64,000 bases of DNA from Roseiarcus sp963782255 (GTDB taxonomy: Bacteria > Pseudomonadota > Alphaproteobacteria > Rhizobiales > Beijerinckiaceae), in the NCBI GenBank assembly GCA_963782255.1, contig CAWAIS010000001.1, positions 4,650,001-4,714,000 of the forward strand, in the 5' to 3' direction. Below the pieces are notes generated by a model. That model ran no database searches and was not told the origin of the DNA. It worked only from the letters and a program-made list of their open reading frames with translations. The position numbers and the translations under genes were made by a program. Positions 9,474 through 17,888 of the stretch are shown here, one piece after another. Within the stretch, counting starts at the first letter, position 1. Each line of letters starts with the position of its first letter.

Positions 9474-10181
9474 ATGTCCGCCAATGATGTGAACGTGGTG
9501 CTCGTCCACGGCGCCTGGGCTGACGGATCAAGCTGGGCGAAGGTTATCGCGCCATTGGCGGCCGACGGCGTCAAGGCAGCGGCGGCGCCCCTTCCGCTGA
9601 CGTCGTTCCGCGACGACGTGGCGGCGCTCGATCGGACGCTCGAGCGCGCAACGGGGCCCGTGGTCCTGGCCGGCCACGCCTATGCCGGCGCGGTCATCGG
9701 GGCGACGCGCAGCGAGAAGGTGAAGGCGCTTGTCTACGTGGCCGCGCTCGCCCCGGACGAGGGCGAGACTGTCGCGGATGTGTTCTACCGCGGTAAGCCG
9801 CATCCGCAGGCGCCGAAGCTCGCGCCGGACGCGCACGGGTTGATCTATCTGCCCGATGCGGCCTTCCCCGCCGCCTTCGCGCAAAACGCCGCCAAAGAAG
9901 AACTGGCCGTGCTGGCGGCGGTCCAGCGGCCGATCTCGCGCGCCTGCATCACCGTCGCGGTGGAGCGGCCGCTGTGGAAGGACCGGCCGGCCTGGTTCCT
10001 CGTGGCCGAGCAGGACCGCATGATCGTCGAGGACAATCACCACTTCATGGCCGGGCGGATGAGGGCTCGGGTGCGTTCGCATCCTGTCGATCACACGCCG
10101 CTCGTCACCGCGCCCTCTGTCGTCATCGACATCATCCGCGAGGCGATCGACGAGGCCGTCAGCAAAGGAGAAACGCCATGA
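9474..10181 (+). CDS. Alpha/beta hydrolase lacking the nucleophilic serine
   Basis: A 235-residue alpha/beta hydrolase fold protein (EstC/esterase-like, VLVHGAWADGSSW at the start). The nucleophile elbow reads GHAYAG where active esterases have GHSYGG, so the catalytic Ser position is Ala. The rest of the fold (VKALVYVAALAPDEGE, the C-terminal histidine in VDHTPL) is conserved, suggesting a non-hydrolytic role such as ligand binding, or altered chemistry. AAGGAGAGG precedes the start. Its stop overlaps the next start as ATGA, so the two are translationally coupled. Confidence 0.8.
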   Translation: MSANDVNVVLVHGAWADGSSWAKVIAPLAADGVKAAAAPLPLTSFRDDVAALDRTLERATGPVVLAGHAYAGAVIGATRSEKVKALVYVAALAPDEGETVADVFYRGKPHPQAPKLAPDAHGLIYLPDAAFPAAFAQNAAKEELAVLAAVQRPISRACITVAVERPLWKDRPAWFLVAEQDRMIVEDNHHFMAGRMRARVRSHPVDHTPLVTAPSVVIDIIREAIDEAVSKGETP

Positions 10182-11023
10182 CCGCCGTCAGCTATCGGAC
10201 CGCCAAGGCGGACGGACGCAACATCTTCTACCGCGAAGCGGGCGCGCCGGATGCGCCGAAGCTCATGCTGCTGCACGGCTTCCCGAGCGCGGGCCATATG
10301 TTCCGCGACCTGATTCCGCTGCTCGCCGACCGCTTCCGTATCATCGCTCCTGATCTGCCGGGCTTCGGAAACTCCGACGTGCCGGGTCGTGGGCATAGCT
10401 TCGACAAGATCGCCGACGCGATCGACCGCTTTACGGAGATCGTCGGCTTCGACCGCTATGCCCTCTATGTCTTCGATTATGGCGCGCCGACCGGATTCCG
10501 GCTCGCCGTCAGACATCCGGAGCGGATCGCCGCGATCATTTCGCAGAATGGCAACGCCTATGAGGAGGGGCTCAGCGATGGCTGGACCCCCATCCGGGCC
10601 TATTGGGAGGACGCGTCGCCAGCCAACCGCGAGGCGCTGCGCGCCTTCCTGAAGCCCGAGACCACGATCTGGCAGTACACGCACGGCGTAGCCGACACGA
10701 CGAAGGTCTCGCCCGACGGCTACTCGCTCGACAATTTCTACCTCGCTCGGCCCGGCGCGGCCGATCTGCAGCTCGACCTGTTCGGCGACTACAAAAGCAA
10801 TGTCGCGCTCTACCCGACCTTTCAGCGCTATTTCCGGACCTCGAAGCCGCCCTTCCTGGCGGTGTGGGGCAAGAACGATCCATTCTTCTTGCCGGCGGGC
10901 GCGGAGGCGTTCAAGCGCGACATGCCCGACGCGGTCGTGCGCTTCTTCGATACCGGACATTTCGCGCTGGAGACGCACGCCCCGGAGATCGCGGCGGCCA
11001 TTCGCGACTTCCTCCCTCGCTGA
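10178..11023 (+). CDS. Alpha/beta hydrolase, epoxide hydrolase/haloalkane dehalogenase-like
   Basis: A 281-residue alpha/beta hydrolase. The oxyanion motif is LLHGFPSAGHMF. The nucleophile elbow VFDYGAPTG carries Asp instead of Ser, as in epoxide hydrolases and haloalkane dehalogenases, and the catalytic His is in DTGHFALETHAPE. The start is the ATG inside the ATGA overlap with the preceding hydrolase, behind AAAGGAGAAACGCC. Its substrate is unknown; the neighbouring flavoprotein and SDR suggest a small detoxification or catabolic cassette. Confidence 0.85.
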   Translation: MTAVSYRTAKADGRNIFYREAGAPDAPKLMLLHGFPSAGHMFRDLIPLLADRFRIIAPDLPGFGNSDVPGRGHSFDKIADAIDRFTEIVGFDRYALYVFDYGAPTGFRLAVRHPERIAAIISQNGNAYEEGLSDGWTPIRAYWEDASPANREALRAFLKPETTIWQYTHGVADTTKVSPDGYSLDNFYLARPGAADLQLDLFGDYKSNVALYPTFQRYFRTSKPPFLAVWGKNDPFFLPAGAEAFKRDMPDAVVRFFDTGHFALETHAPEIAAAIRDFLPR

Positions 11024-11058
11024 CCCGCCATTTATCGAAAATCAAGGGAGACGTTCCG

Positions 11059-11829
11059 ATGGAGAAGTCAGTCGCGATCGTCACAGGCGCGAGCCAGGGC
11101 ATCGGCCGGGCGACCGCCATTCGCCTTGCGCGCGACTTCTCCGCGCTCGTGCTCGTCGCGCGGGACCGCGCCAATCTGGAACACACGGCGGAGGCGGTGA
11201 AGGGCGCCGACGCGAAAGCGCTGGTCCTTGACATGGACCTCGCCCAGCCAGCGGCCGCCAAGGTCGTGGTGGATCAGGCCTTGGCCGCGTTCGGTCGAAT
11301 CGACGCGTTGCTCAACATCGCGGGCGCCGTGCCGCAGATCGACCTTTTCGAGATGACCGACGCGCAGTGGGATGCGGGCTTGGCGCTGAAGCTGCACGGC
11401 GCGCGCCGGCTGACGATCGCCGCATGGCCAGCGCTGAAGACGGCCAAGGGCGCCGTGGTCCTAATGTCGGGCAACTCGGCCCTCTTTCCAAAAGCGCCTT
11501 ACGCGGCGGTAGGCACGATTAACGCCGCCATTGTCGCGCTGGCGAAGGCGTTTTCGGATCGCGGCATCGCCGACGGAGTGCAGGTCAACAGCGTTTTGCC
11601 CGGCCCGGTGATGACGGGTCGCCGCCGGTCCTATCTCCAGCATTGGGCGCCGCTGCACAACATGACGGTTGAGGAGGCGACGGAAGATTTCCCCAAGGAA
11701 GCGGGCATCGCCCGTTACGGCGAGCCGGAGGAGATCGCGGAGCTGATGGCTTTCCTGGTGTCGCCGGGCGCCCGCTGGATGACCGGCTCGACGCTCCGCA
11801 TGGACGGCGGCGAGGTCAAGTCCATTTGA
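11059..11829 (+). CDS. SDR family oxidoreductase, atypical active site
   Basis: A 256-residue short-chain dehydrogenase/reductase. The nucleotide-binding TGASQGIG is at residues 9-16 and the NIAGA motif follows. The Ser of the catalytic triad is present (SGNSALF), but the YxxxK motif reads YAAVG, so the usual catalytic lysine is missing. The C-terminal WMTGSTLRMDGG is typical. AAGGGAGACGTTCCG precedes the ATG. It lies 35 bp after the epoxide hydrolase-like gene and is probably in the same transcript. It may be a non-classical SDR with weak or different activity. Confidence 0.87.
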   Translation: MEKSVAIVTGASQGIGRATAIRLARDFSALVLVARDRANLEHTAEAVKGADAKALVLDMDLAQPAAAKVVVDQALAAFGRIDALLNIAGAVPQIDLFEMTDAQWDAGLALKLHGARRLTIAAWPALKTAKGAVVLMSGNSALFPKAPYAAVGTINAAIVALAKAFSDRGIADGVQVNSVLPGPVMTGRRRSYLQHWAPLHNMTVEEATEDFPKEAGIARYGEPEEIAELMAFLVSPGARWMTGSTLRMDGGEVKSI

Positions 11830-11977
11830 CCCGGTTTCGGGTGATGTGCGGCCCAGGCGCTCGGCCATGCGAACACCGGGATCGCGCGCCGGCAAGCCTG
11901 ACGCGGCTTTGACCCGCTCGATCCATGGACTTGGCGTCCGCCTTCGGCAATCATGCGCCGAACGCATCAGGGTCCCC

Positions 11978-12817
11978 ATGCTCGAACGCCATCTCGCCTG
12001 CCTCGACGCGGCCGGCTTCCACCGCGTGGCCTATAGCGAATGGCCGGGCCCCGCAGGCGCGCCGGCGCTCGTCTGCGTCCACGGCCTTTCGCGCAACGGA
12101 CGCGACTTCGACGCGCTCGCCGAGCTTCTGTCGCAGCATTACCGCGTCGTCTGCCCCGACATGCCCGGCCGCGGGCGGAGCGACTGGCTGCCGCCTTCGG
12201 TCGAATATGCGTTTCCGCTCTACCTTTCCGATTGCGCCGCGCTGATCGCGCGCCTCGACGTCGAGAGCGTCGACTGGATCGGCACGTCCATGGGCGCGCT
12301 GATCGGCATGATGCTCGCGGCGCAGCGCGAGAGCCCGATCCGCAAGCTCGTGCTCAACGACGCCGGCGCCTTCGTGTCCGGCGAAGGCCTCAATCGCATC
12401 GGCGGCTATCTCGGGACCGATCCAACCTTCAACTCGCTGGACGCAATGGAGGCCGCGGTGCGCAAGAACAATGCGCCCTATGGTCCGCTGACCGACGCGC
12501 AGTGGCGCAAGCTCACATTGGACAGCGCACGGAAGAAGCCCGCCGGCTACGGCTTCGCCTACGATCCACGGCTGGGGCAATCGTTCAAGGCCGGCCCGGT
12601 CGGAGACGTCGATCTTTGGGCGATGTGGGACGCCGTCCGCTGCCCTACGCTCGTCCTGCGCGGCGAAGATTCCGACGTGCTCCCGCGCGAGGCCGCCCTC
12701 GCGATGACCGAGCGCGGACCGAAAACAAAGCTCGTCGAGTTCAAGGGAATTGGCCACGCGCCGCAACTCTTGAGCGAGGATCAGATCGGCGCGGTGCGAG
12801 ATTTTCTGCTCGGGTGA
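11978..12817 (+). CDS. Alpha/beta hydrolase
   Basis: A 279-residue serine-type alpha/beta hydrolase. It has VCVHGLSRNGRDF as the oxyanion region, GTSMGALIG as the intact nucleophile elbow (Ser), an Asp in LRGEDSDVL and the catalytic His in GIGHAPQLL. The ATG at 11978 was chosen because the protein family begins close to it; the longer open frame upstream lacks family-like sequence. The roughly 150 bp gap after the SDR gene makes it the last or a separate member of this hydrolase run. Confidence 0.85.
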   Translation: MLERHLACLDAAGFHRVAYSEWPGPAGAPALVCVHGLSRNGRDFDALAELLSQHYRVVCPDMPGRGRSDWLPPSVEYAFPLYLSDCAALIARLDVESVDWIGTSMGALIGMMLAAQRESPIRKLVLNDAGAFVSGEGLNRIGGYLGTDPTFNSLDAMEAAVRKNNAPYGPLTDAQWRKLTLDSARKKPAGYGFAYDPRLGQSFKAGPVGDVDLWAMWDAVRCPTLVLRGEDSDVLPREAALAMTERGPKTKLVEFKGIGHAPQLLSEDQIGAVRDFLLG

Positions 12818-13181
12818 GGCGCGGGGTGGGCGGCGACGCCTGGCAGTCCAAATCTGACGTTTGGGCCCGCGGTGACGAGCCGGACTCGCCCCGAAGGCGA
12901 GGTGCGACTGGTGGGGCGGGGTGGCGCTCCGCGTAGGACTGGACTCCGGTACCCAATACAAGTCTCGCGCTCGCGGCCGCGAGTTCGTTCAATCCCTCTC
13001 GCGGCAGCCTTGGCAGCAGATTTCAGATGACGCCGCCCCCCATCGGCCGGCGCGGGGAACGGGGCAGGAAAGAAAAACACGCTTCACGGAAATGTATGCC
13101 GCCTAAATGCGCATTCCGACTGCTGCCGGCGCAGGTTTTCAACCGATCGGAAACTATTACCCTTGCGCAGCGACCGCCTCG
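12818..13181. other. Intergenic region, nothing supported
   Basis: GC-rich spacer between convergent genes. Only short open frames without ribosome binding sites are found. No convincing terminator hairpin followed by T residues was seen for either flanking gene. Confidence 0.4.
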
Positions 13182-13817
13182 TTAGCCAAGGTTTGGCTGC
13201 GTATCTTTGTAGCTTTGCAAGGCTTGCATGTTTGTCCACCAGTCCGCAAAGCCATCGACATCAAAAAGCGCCTCCTTGTCCGGCGTCAACGAGACATAAA
13301 AGACGATCGGAGCAAGATAAAGGTCGGCAAGGCTCAACTCACCCGCGATGAAGGGGGAGGAGCCCTTGGTACTCATGGCGAATTCGATCACCTTGCCGCC
13401 ATTCTCGAGGCCGTCCTTTCGCATCGCCTCGTTCTTTCCCCCGACGAAATCTGGAAAAAGATGATAGGCGGCGACGCCGCCGACTAACGCACCGTACCCG
13501 TAAGAATCGATTATGCTGACGATCATATCCATCCGCGCGCGATCCTTGGGCGTCGGCGGTATCAGTGATTTGCCCGGGAGGACCTCGTTGAGGTAGCGCG
13601 CGATCGCAGTGGTTTCCAGAATGCGCATCCCGTCATGGTCGAGGACCGGGACCTTGCCGAAAGGATGACGCTCCAGATGCTCGGGCGTTTTCGGCTCGCC
13701 CTTGAGCACATTGAGTTGCACTTGTTCGAACTGAGTGACGCCTTTCTCGGCGAGGACCATCTTGACCGTGCGCACATACGTGGAGCCGTCAAAGCCCCAG
13801 AGGACAATATCGGACAT
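13182..13817 (-). CDS. Glutathione S-transferase family protein
   Basis: A 211-residue GST. The N-terminal thioredoxin-like half has the start GFDGSTYVRTVKMVLAEKG, the cis-proline region FGKVPVLDHDG and the glutathione-contacting ETTAIARYL. The C-terminal half is all helical, with GELSLADLYLAP as the usual N-capping motif. It conjugates or reduces electrophiles with glutathione in the cytoplasm. AAGGATG lies before the ATG. It is divergent from the ABC-F gene and shares a 120-bp spacer that is AT-richer than average. Confidence 0.9.
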   Translation of the reverse strand: MSDIVLWGFDGSTYVRTVKMVLAEKGVTQFEQVQLNVLKGEPKTPEHLERHPFGKVPVLDHDGMRILETTAIARYLNEVLPGKSLIPPTPKDRARMDMIVSIIDSYGYGALVGGVAAYHLFPDFVGGKNEAMRKDGLENGGKVIEFAMSTKGSSPFIAGELSLADLYLAPIVFYVSLTPDKEALFDVDGFADWWTNMQALQSYKDTQPNLG

Positions 13818-13939
13818 AATTGCGCATCCTTCTCATGCACCGTTCAGGCGGGCCCTCCAACTTAGGCTAAGTTGGCTGGCTAAACTAGCGATCCAAAATG
13901 CGAGTGGTTGTAGCGAAACCTCGAGTTGAGAACCAAATA

Positions 13940-15751
13940 ATGCCGCCCCTTTTGCAATTGCGCGACATCGGCCTGACGCTCGGCGGCGCGCCGCTGTTCG
14001 AGAAGGCGGAGCTGTCGATTTCCGCGGGCGACCGGATCGCCCTTGTCGGCCGAAACGGATCGGGGAAATCGACGCTGATGCGGATTGCGGCGGGGCTCCT
14101 TGCGCCGGATCGCGGAACGCGTTTTCAACAGCCGTCCGCGCGTCTCGCGCTTCTGTCGCAAGAACCGGACATGTCCGGTTTTGCGACGGCGCTCGACTAT
14201 GTGCTGGCGGATTTGAGCGAACACGACGACGCCCACGCGGCGCGCGCGATGATGATGGAACTCGGGCTCGACCCTGCCGCCAAACCGGCGACCTTGTCCG
14301 GGGGCGAAGCGCGGCGGGCCGCCCTCGTGCGAGTCTTGAGCCTGGAGCCCGAAATCCTGTTGCTCGACGAGCCGACCAATCACCTCGACCTGATCGCGAT
14401 CGAGTGGCTGGAGGATCATCTCGCGCGATCCCGCTCGGCGATCGCGCTCGTCAGTCATGACAAACGCCTGCTGGCGGATCTGACCAACGCGACGGTCTGG
14501 GTCGATCGCGGGACGACGCATCGCCTCGACCGGGGCTTCAGCGCCTTCGAGGCCTGGCGGGACTCGAAGCTCGAAGAGGAGGAGGCGGAGCGGCACAAGC
14601 TCGATCGGCGCATCGTCAACGAAGAGCACTGGATGTGCTACGGCGTCACGGCGCGGCGCAAACGCAACATGCGCCGCGTCGGCGAACTCGAGGCGCTTCG
14701 CCGGGAGCGACGCGAGGCGCGCCGCGCGGTCGGGCTCGCGAACATGGTCGCCCAGGAGGCGAAAGCCTCCGGCGCGCTCCTGGTCGAGGCGGAGAGGATC
14801 AGCAAATCCTATGACGGCGAGCCGATCGTACGCGATTTCTCGCTCCGGATCATGCGCGGCGACAGGATCGGAATCATCGGCGCCAACGGCGCCGGAAAGA
14901 CGACCCTGATCAATCTCCTGACGGAAGCGCTCAGGCCCGACTCCGGCGAGGTCCGCGTCGGATCGAACGTCATGATGGCGCGGCTCGATCAGAAGCGGGC
15001 GTCGCTCAAGCCGGCGACGACGCTCATCGATTCGCTGACCGGCGGCGGAAGCGACTATGTGACGATCAACGGCGAGCGCCGTCACGTGATCGGCTATATG
15101 AAAGACTTTCTGTTCGACCCCGAGCAGGCGCGCACGCCGATCGAAAAGCTGTCGGGAGGCGAGCGCGGCCGCCTCACGCTCGCGATCGCGCTCGCGGCCC
15201 CGTCGAATCTGATCGTGCTCGACGAGCCGACCAACGACCTCGACGTCGAGACGCTGGACTTGTTGCAGGAGTTGCTCGGCGAATACAAGGGAACGATCCT
15301 GCTTGTCAGTCACGATCGCGATTTTCTCGATCGCGTCGCAACGTCGGTGATCGTCAGCGAAGGCGGTGGCCGCTGGGTCGAATATTCCGGCGGCTATTCC
15401 GACATGGTCGCGCAGCGCGGCTACGGGCTCTCCGGCGCGCTTGCCCCGCCGCCGATGGAGAAACCCGACAAGCCCGCCGTCCGACCGAAGAGCGAGGCCC
15501 CGGCGAAGCGGAAACTCAGCTTCAAGGAGAAGCGCGCGCTCGAGCTCTTGCCTTCGCGCATGGACGCGCTTCGCCAGGAGGTCGAGGCGCTCGAGGAAAA
15601 GCTCGCCGATCCGGACTTCGCCGCCCGCGACCCGGCGGCGTTCCAGGCGGCGACGGTCGGTTACGGCCGGGTCCGCGAGGACCTGGAAAAGGCGGAGGAC
15701 GAGTGGCTGGCGCTCGAAATCCTGCGCGAAGGCATGGAACAGCCGGGGTGA
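13940..15751 (+). CDS. ABC-F family ATPase (Uup-like)
   Basis: A 603-residue protein with two ABC ATPase domains and no membrane part. The first domain has GRNGSGKST, LSGGEARRAALVR and DEPTNHLD. The second has GANGAGKTT, LSGGERGRLTLA and DEPTNDLD. The C-terminus (from about residue 525) is a charged coiled coil, as in Uup, which acts on ribosomes or branched DNA. The start at 13940 leaves the PPLLQLRDIGLTLG opening of the family; the frame's earlier start at 13898 adds residues unlike it. It stands alone, convergent with the Bcr/CflA gene. Confidence 0.9.
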   Translation: MPPLLQLRDIGLTLGGAPLFEKAELSISAGDRIALVGRNGSGKSTLMRIAAGLLAPDRGTRFQQPSARLALLSQEPDMSGFATALDYVLADLSEHDDAHAARAMMMELGLDPAAKPATLSGGEARRAALVRVLSLEPEILLLDEPTNHLDLIAIEWLEDHLARSRSAIALVSHDKRLLADLTNATVWVDRGTTHRLDRGFSAFEAWRDSKLEEEEAERHKLDRRIVNEEHWMCYGVTARRKRNMRRVGELEALRRERREARRAVGLANMVAQEAKASGALLVEAERISKSYDGEPIVRDFSLRIMRGDRIGIIGANGAGKTTLINLLTEALRPDSGEVRVGSNVMMARLDQKRASLKPATTLIDSLTGGGSDYVTINGERRHVIGYMKDFLFDPEQARTPIEKLSGGERGRLTLAIALAAPSNLIVLDEPTNDLDVETLDLLQELLGEYKGTILLVSHDRDFLDRVATSVIVSEGGGRWVEYSGGYSDMVAQRGYGLSGALAPPPMEKPDKPAVRPKSEAPAKRKLSFKEKRALELLPSRMDALRQEVEALEEKLADPDFAARDPAAFQAATVGYGRVREDLEKAEDEWLALEILREGMEQPG

Positions 15752-15763
15752 AAGCAGCGCCGG

Positions 15764-16963
15764 TCATTCCTCGATCCGCCTTCTCAGCCAGCCGAAATAG
15801 AGCGTGAGGGCTGAGAGCGCCCCGACGCACATCACGAGGCCGATCGAAAGCGGCGATCCATCCCGGTAGAGCGCCGCTGCGACGACGCCGCCGACCGCGC
15901 CGAACAGCATCTGGATCGACTGCACCACCGCCGACGCGACGCCAGCGATCTCGGGCAGCGGGTGGATCGCCTCGTGCACGACGTTGGGAAAGACGAGGCC
16001 GAAGGTCGAGATATAGACCATGACCAACGCCGCCACGACGAGCGGCGACTTTGCTCCTGCGAGGCTCACGGCGATGAGCGCGACCGCGGCGCAGAGAAGG
16101 ATCGAGAGCGCAACATCAAGCACGGTCCTCGGCCTGGCGTGGCGGTTGAGGAGCCATGTATTGATCGTCGAGCCGACGATCACGCCGGACGCGGTGATGG
16201 CGAAAAGGCCGGCGAAACCAGCCTTCGACACGCCGAAGCCCTGCATGAAGAGCAAGGGCGACGTGTTCACATAAGCGAAGAGGCCGGCGAACGTCGTCCC
16301 GCCGATCACCGAAAAGCCCGCGCACATCGGATGCGTCAGCGCCCGCCGGTAGCCCGCTATCACGGCCGCAGGCTTGAGGCTGCGGCGTTTGTCACGCGGA
16401 TGTGGCTCACGAAACCCGAGCGACGCGAGGAGCGTGAAGACGGCGCCGACGACGACCAGCGTGAAGAAGATCGTGCGCCAGTTGCCAAACGTGAGGATGC
16501 CCGCGCCCAGCGTCGGAGCGATGAGCGGCGCGACGCTGAAAACGATGGAAACCGCAGCAAGTTGCAACCGCGCCGCGCGGCCCTCAAACAGGTCGCGGAT
16601 GATGGCGCGCGGCAGAACGCCGACCGCGCCCGCGCCGACGCCCTGCAAGAGCCGGAAGGCGAGCAATGAGCCAATCGAGGGCGCGAATGCGCAACCGAGC
16701 GCGCAAAGCGTGAAGAGAGAAAGCCCCGCGAGCATAGCCGGTTTGCGCCCATAGCGGTCGGCGAGTGGGCCGACCGCGATCGGCGCGGTCGAGAAGCCGG
16801 CGATGAAGATCGCAATGACCCCCGCCGCCTCGGCGGGGCTGGCGCCGAACTCGGCCTGGATCGTAGGCAGGCTCGGCAGCGCCATGTCGATGGCGAGAGG
16901 GGGGAGGGCCGACAGTCCCCCGAGAAAGAGGGTGAAGCCAAGCCCGCGAACGTTCAGTTCCAT
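15764..16963 (-). CDS. Bcr/CflA-type multidrug efflux MFS transporter
   Basis: A 399-residue, 12-helix major facilitator. The N-terminal DMALPSLPTIQAEFG segment and the loop DRYGRKPAML after helix 2 mark the Bcr/CflA drug:proton antiporter group. The start codon overlaps the stop of the DUF190 gene by one base (TGATG), so it is the third gene of a crcB-DUF190-exporter operon. The likely substrates are drugs or small metabolites; the shared operon with the fluoride exporter has no established meaning. Confidence 0.88.
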   Translation of the reverse strand: MELNVRGLGFTLFLGGLSALPPLAIDMALPSLPTIQAEFGASPAEAAGVIAIFIAGFSTAPIAVGPLADRYGRKPAMLAGLSLFTLCALGCAFAPSIGSLLAFRLLQGVGAGAVGVLPRAIIRDLFEGRAARLQLAAVSIVFSVAPLIAPTLGAGILTFGNWRTIFFTLVVVGAVFTLLASLGFREPHPRDKRRSLKPAAVIAGYRRALTHPMCAGFSVIGGTTFAGLFAYVNTSPLLFMQGFGVSKAGFAGLFAITASGVIVGSTINTWLLNRHARPRTVLDVALSILLCAAVALIAVSLAGAKSPLVVAALVMVYISTFGLVFPNVVHEAIHPLPEIAGVASAVVQSIQMLFGAVGGVVAAALYRDGSPLSIGLVMCVGALSALTLYFGWLRRRIEE

Positions 16964-17313
16964 CAGGCTGGCGCGTGCTTGACGTCCGCGCCGTACTGCA
17001 GCACCTGCACCTTCTCGAGCGTCACGAGGCCGCTGCCCATCATTGTGTCGAGCGTCGGCAGAAACGCCTTGATCGCGTCCTCGGTGTCGACGATCTCGAT
17101 GATGAGCGGCAGGTCCTGCGAGAGGCGCAAGATCTTGGTCGTGTGCAGGCGGCTCGAACGCCCGAACCCCATTGGCCCGCGCAAGACGGTCGCGCCCGCA
17201 AGCTTTGCCTTCCGCGCCGCAAGCACGATCGCCTCGTGCAGCGGCCGGCCGTCGTGCTTGTCGTCCTCGCCGAAGAAAATGCGGAGCAGCATCGCATCGC
17301 GCGGAAGCGACAT
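16963..17313 (-). CDS. DUF190 family protein
   Basis: A 116-residue cytosolic protein of the DUF190 family, recognised from LLRIFFGEDDKHDGRPLHEAIV, GATVLRGPMGFGRSS and the DLPLIIEIVDTEDAI strand. The fold is a PII-like ferredoxin-type domain. DUF190 genes commonly sit beside crcB, as here, only 5 bp after it. It may modulate the exporter, but its mechanism is not known. It ends by overlapping the start of the Bcr/CflA gene. Confidence 0.9.
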   Translation of the reverse strand: MSLPRDAMLLRIFFGEDDKHDGRPLHEAIVLAARKAKLAGATVLRGPMGFGRSSRLHTTKILRLSQDLPLIIEIVDTEDAIKAFLPTLDTMMGSGLVTLEKVQVLQYGADVKHAPA

Positions 17314-17318
17314 GGGGG

Positions 17319-17714
17319 TCAGACTCCCTTGAGCTGATTGAGCGCGGCGGCGGCGACATATCCGAGCCAGACCGCGATGAGACAGAGCACGACTGAAAGG
17401 ACGACATTAAGGCCCGCCAGCGTCCATTCGCCATCCTGTGCGAGATTGAGGGTCTGCAGGCTGAACGAGGAGAAGGTCGTGTAGCCGCCGCAGATTCCGG
17501 TCATGACGAACTGGCGCGCATCCGTGCCGACGAAAATGCGGCCATCGGGGCCGGTCAGGGTGGCGAAGAAGCCGATCACGAAGCAGCCCGTGACATTGAC
17601 AATGAGCGTGCCGATCGGAAACGTCTCGCCGATATGGTGGGCCGCAAGGCCGGACAGCCAATAGCGCAGGACGCCGCCCATGGCGCTGCCCAGCATGACC
17701 CAGAACCACGTCAT
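17319..17714 (-). CDS. crcB: Fluoride exporter CrcB
   Basis: A 131-residue, four-helix membrane protein of the CrcB/Fluc family, which forms dimeric fluoride channels. Signature segments are MGGVLRYW in helix 1, LIVNVTGCFVIGF in helix 2 and GICGGYTTFSSFSLQ, which carries the phenylalanines and the Thr/Ser track lining the pore. The ATG at 17714 starts the first membrane helix directly; the frame's earlier start adds an arginine-rich stretch. I looked for a fluoride riboswitch upstream and saw none. Confidence 0.92.
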   Translation of the reverse strand: MTWFWVMLGSAMGGVLRYWLSGLAAHHIGETFPIGTLIVNVTGCFVIGFFATLTGPDGRIFVGTDARQFVMTGICGGYTTFSSFSLQTLNLAQDGEWTLAGLNVVLSVVLCLIAVWLGYVAAAALNQLKGV

Positions 17715-17857
17715 TTCTTGCGATCGTCCCGTCCGGCGGCGACGGCGAGATAAGAGCATTGCGGGCGGTCGCGCAACCCGGCTTGCGTGCGCGCCTCGGC
17801 CGCAATCAACCCGACGTGAACCGGCGCCGCCTTGCCGCGATGGGTTTGGCGGCGCTA

Positions 17858-17876
17858 GTGTTGTCTAAGACAACAC
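17858..17876. promoter_or_regulatory. Palindromic operator before the MarR-GNAT gene
   Basis: A perfect 19-bp palindrome, GTGTTGTCT-A-AGACAACAC, ends 12 bp before the ATG of the MarR-GNAT gene. Size, symmetry and TTGTC/GACAA half-sites fit a MarR-dimer operator, so the gene probably represses itself. It overlaps the expected promoter or leader. It also lies in the divergent spacer to the crcB operon and could touch that control as well. Confidence 0.7.
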
Positions 17877-17888
17877 AAGGCCCGCAGC

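Noticed and set aside
17715..17888. Fluoride riboswitch before crcB
   Set aside because: The conserved crcB-motif elements were looked for in the leader and not found.
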